Source: Archilochus colubris (lineage: Eukaryota > Chordata > Aves > Apodiformes > Trochilidae). Taken from it: a stretch of DNA of 64,000 bases. The translations under genes and the position numbers were made by a program. This document shows positions 62,111 to 64,000 of this stretch, piece by piece; position 1 is the first letter of the stretch, and each line of letters begins with the position of its first letter. The notes beneath the pieces are model-generated. The model was not told the origin of the DNA. It did no database searches and saw only the letters and a list, made by a program, of their open reading frames with translations. Location of the stretch: contig CM041097.1 of the NCBI GenBank assembly GCA_023079485.1, positions 17,529,158-17,593,157 on the forward strand, written 5' to 3'.

Positions 62111-64000
62111 ACAGCACAGGGAGGGTCAACGAGAGGAGAAAAATTTTTTAGTCCTCCTCAGGTACCAGAAGCTTCTTGGAAAGAAACTGATTTTGCCCAC
62201 GCTCTCCTCTTTGCTCATTTCCCACAGAATCCTATCTTCATTTTCAGGATGGGGCTGAACAAAAAGTTATCAAGATTATTCTGGCTACTTGCCACATACA
62301 AACAAGCCATTAGACACAAGCCTGTTCACTTGCATGCATGGCAGAGAACGGTGCCAGGAGAATAGAAAGACAAAACCCTAGAGCATATTTGCAAAGAAGA
62401 CTGCACACCAACAGATCCAGCAGTTTCCCTGACTTGGTAGCTCCAATGCTGAAGTCAGAAAAAAAAAGAGCACTTTTTAAAACACTCCAGACATCCCGAC
62501 CAACAAATATCTGATCTCCTAAAAATAGAACAGCTGATTCCTCCACCGCCCAAAATATATTTTTCTTTTCTTTTAAAGTAAAAGGCTACACATTTCCCAC
62601 AATTAAGCCTTTCCTCTAACGACTCCATGATTTATTCCATCCTACTTTCCCCCCCCCCATACACTGGCATCACCTTGTTACCTCCAGGAGCTGCGATTCC
62701 CAGGACACCGTGAGCTGCGGGAATCAGCCAGCGCAGGAGTTTGTCAGAGCAGCAAGCAACCAGCAGCCTTTTTGCCAGCCCAACAGCAAGCAGCTCAAGC
62801 AAACACGAGCTCTCCTTCCTTTCTTCTTGCAACAGGACGAATTACAAGGATTTGGCCAACACAAAAACAACCAAGACTCACGATTTAAACCCCGCTGCGT
62901 CTTAGCGGGGCCAAGCACTTCCGCGTGTCCTCAGTGGTGTGAAGGCAAGGAGCCTGAGCCTGGCCATATCTTTCTAAGCATTTGAATAAAAGTTTGGTTG
63001 CCAGGACCTCTAAGAATGGTTGTAAAGACACTGCTGATCTCTAGTGTGCAACGGTTCTAAAATTCCACTTAGCAAATGCTTCCTGGCTCCTCTAGCATGT
63101 CATATCTCCGCTGAACCGCTCGCCGGGTGTGAAATCATGCTACTAGACGTAGGGGGAGGAAAAAAAAAAAATGAGAGTTTCAGTGATATGAGTTAGTGGC
63201 ACAGACCAAAAGCCAAGCTCAAAAGGCAGAGAAAACAGCAGAAGTCCCGGCTGATGCCAGCGTGCTCTGGATCAGGCCCCGAACTTGCCTTTTGGGGACA
63301 TGGGGACCCACATGCCAGTGGGCTGTACCTTCAGAGCAAGGTGTCACCTATGCTCCTGTGCTGCTCCTCTCTCCCAGCTCTTTGCCTCCAGATTCCAGCC
63401 CCTGCCCACCCAACAGATTCCCAGGGAAAAGCTCTAGGAAGCAACCTGATAGCATGGCTCGCTTGAGGAATAATTACAACATGCTATTTAATTCACCCAG
63501 AAGCTGAAATAACCAACAGCAACCAAACCACTTGTGAACCCAAGTTGCCCAACTACTAAAGGGTCTGATCCTGCTCACTCCAGGGTGGGAATCCCCTAGG
63601 AAAGCTCCCACCCGGGGCACCAGGTCCCTGCACACAGATGCTGCTGCTCTGGATGCTCTCAGCGAAGTAGGAAAGGCCTGAGGAACGCTGTGCCTGCAAA
63701 GAGAAACCCAGCTACCTGCAAAAACCTCACTCAGTCTTCCCCAGCCCTGTCTCAGCTGCATGAAAATATTTCAGCTCAGTGCCTTGAAGTTGCAATTAAA
63801 TTGTAGTAATTTAAGATTATCAGGAGAGCAAAGGGCAGCGGCAGCTCTTCAGCAGGCTCCTCTCACCACTTAATGCTACTCAGTCTTGGGGTTAAATGAG
63901 CTTCTTTAGTATAAGTACCTTAAAGCAAGTGAATCGTAAACAAAATTTATACTATTTCCTGACAGCATATAATCTATTTAAATTTATTAAAGCTTCTCGG
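62111..64000. other. Unique non-coding sequence to right edge
   Basis: No gene is recognised. It holds a C9 run at 62649-62657 and an A12 run near 63160-63171. The last 250 bp are AT-rich with ATTTAAATTTATTAAAG-like words at the edge. Confidence 0.6.

Noticed and set aside
1..64000. CRISPR arrays, bacterial operons, integrons, phage genes, full-length endogenous retroviruses
   Set aside because: No regularly spaced repeats, no dense gene packing and no retroviral gag/pol frames or paired LTRs are present. The window is vertebrate nuclear DNA.

Overview
This is a vertebrate, almost certainly avian, nuclear window with no gene I can name. The bird assignment rests on three 5'-truncated CR1 LINE fragments with the usual avian CR1 3' end and ATTCTATGAT or ATTCTATT-type tails, together with introns-and-desert style AT-rich DNA, few repeats and scarce CpG. 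Nothing bacterial, viral or organellar is present, and the many short open frames are what random AT-rich DNA gives; several also lack an ATG start.

Layout: 1-12 kb is unique AT-rich DNA with a few exon-like signals near the left edge. A (GT)15 microsatellite lies at 12.4 kb. Blocks dense in TAAT/ATTA motifs, looking like developmental enhancers or conserved non-coding elements, occur near 13.7-14.3, 18.3-19.0, 38.1-38.9, 43.5-43.8, 46.8-47.5, 49.0-49.5, 57.0-57.4, 59.8-59.9 and 61.8-62.1 kb. Conservation itself cannot be seen from one sequence. CR1 copies lie at 25.6-26.0 (+), 50.3-50.9 (+) and 54.1-54.35 kb (-). A 54-bp imperfect tandem duplication lies at 24.8 kb and a 74-bp-period nested repeat at 40.75 kb. 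The rest is unique sequence broken by poly(A), A/C-rich and T/G-rich tracts.

The strongest non-repeat landmark is at 48.49-49.0 kb: a G-rich 19-bp minisatellite able to form G-quadruplexes, abutting the only CpG island in the window. This is the best candidate for a promoter, either of a gene whose body lies outside the window or is not recognisable here, or of a long non-coding RNA. Several exon-like intervals with good splice signals are listed at low confidence (163-260, 21374-21445, 22273-22311, 38931-39012, 39270-39343 on +; 2254-2336 on -). None matches a protein I recognise, and signals this good also occur by chance in 64 kb.

Overall reading: a gene-poor, regulatory-looking interval (intergenic or a very long intron) with one orphan CpG island. 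I found no convincing new biological system; the items in the findings list are the places most worth testing with alignment and RNA data.
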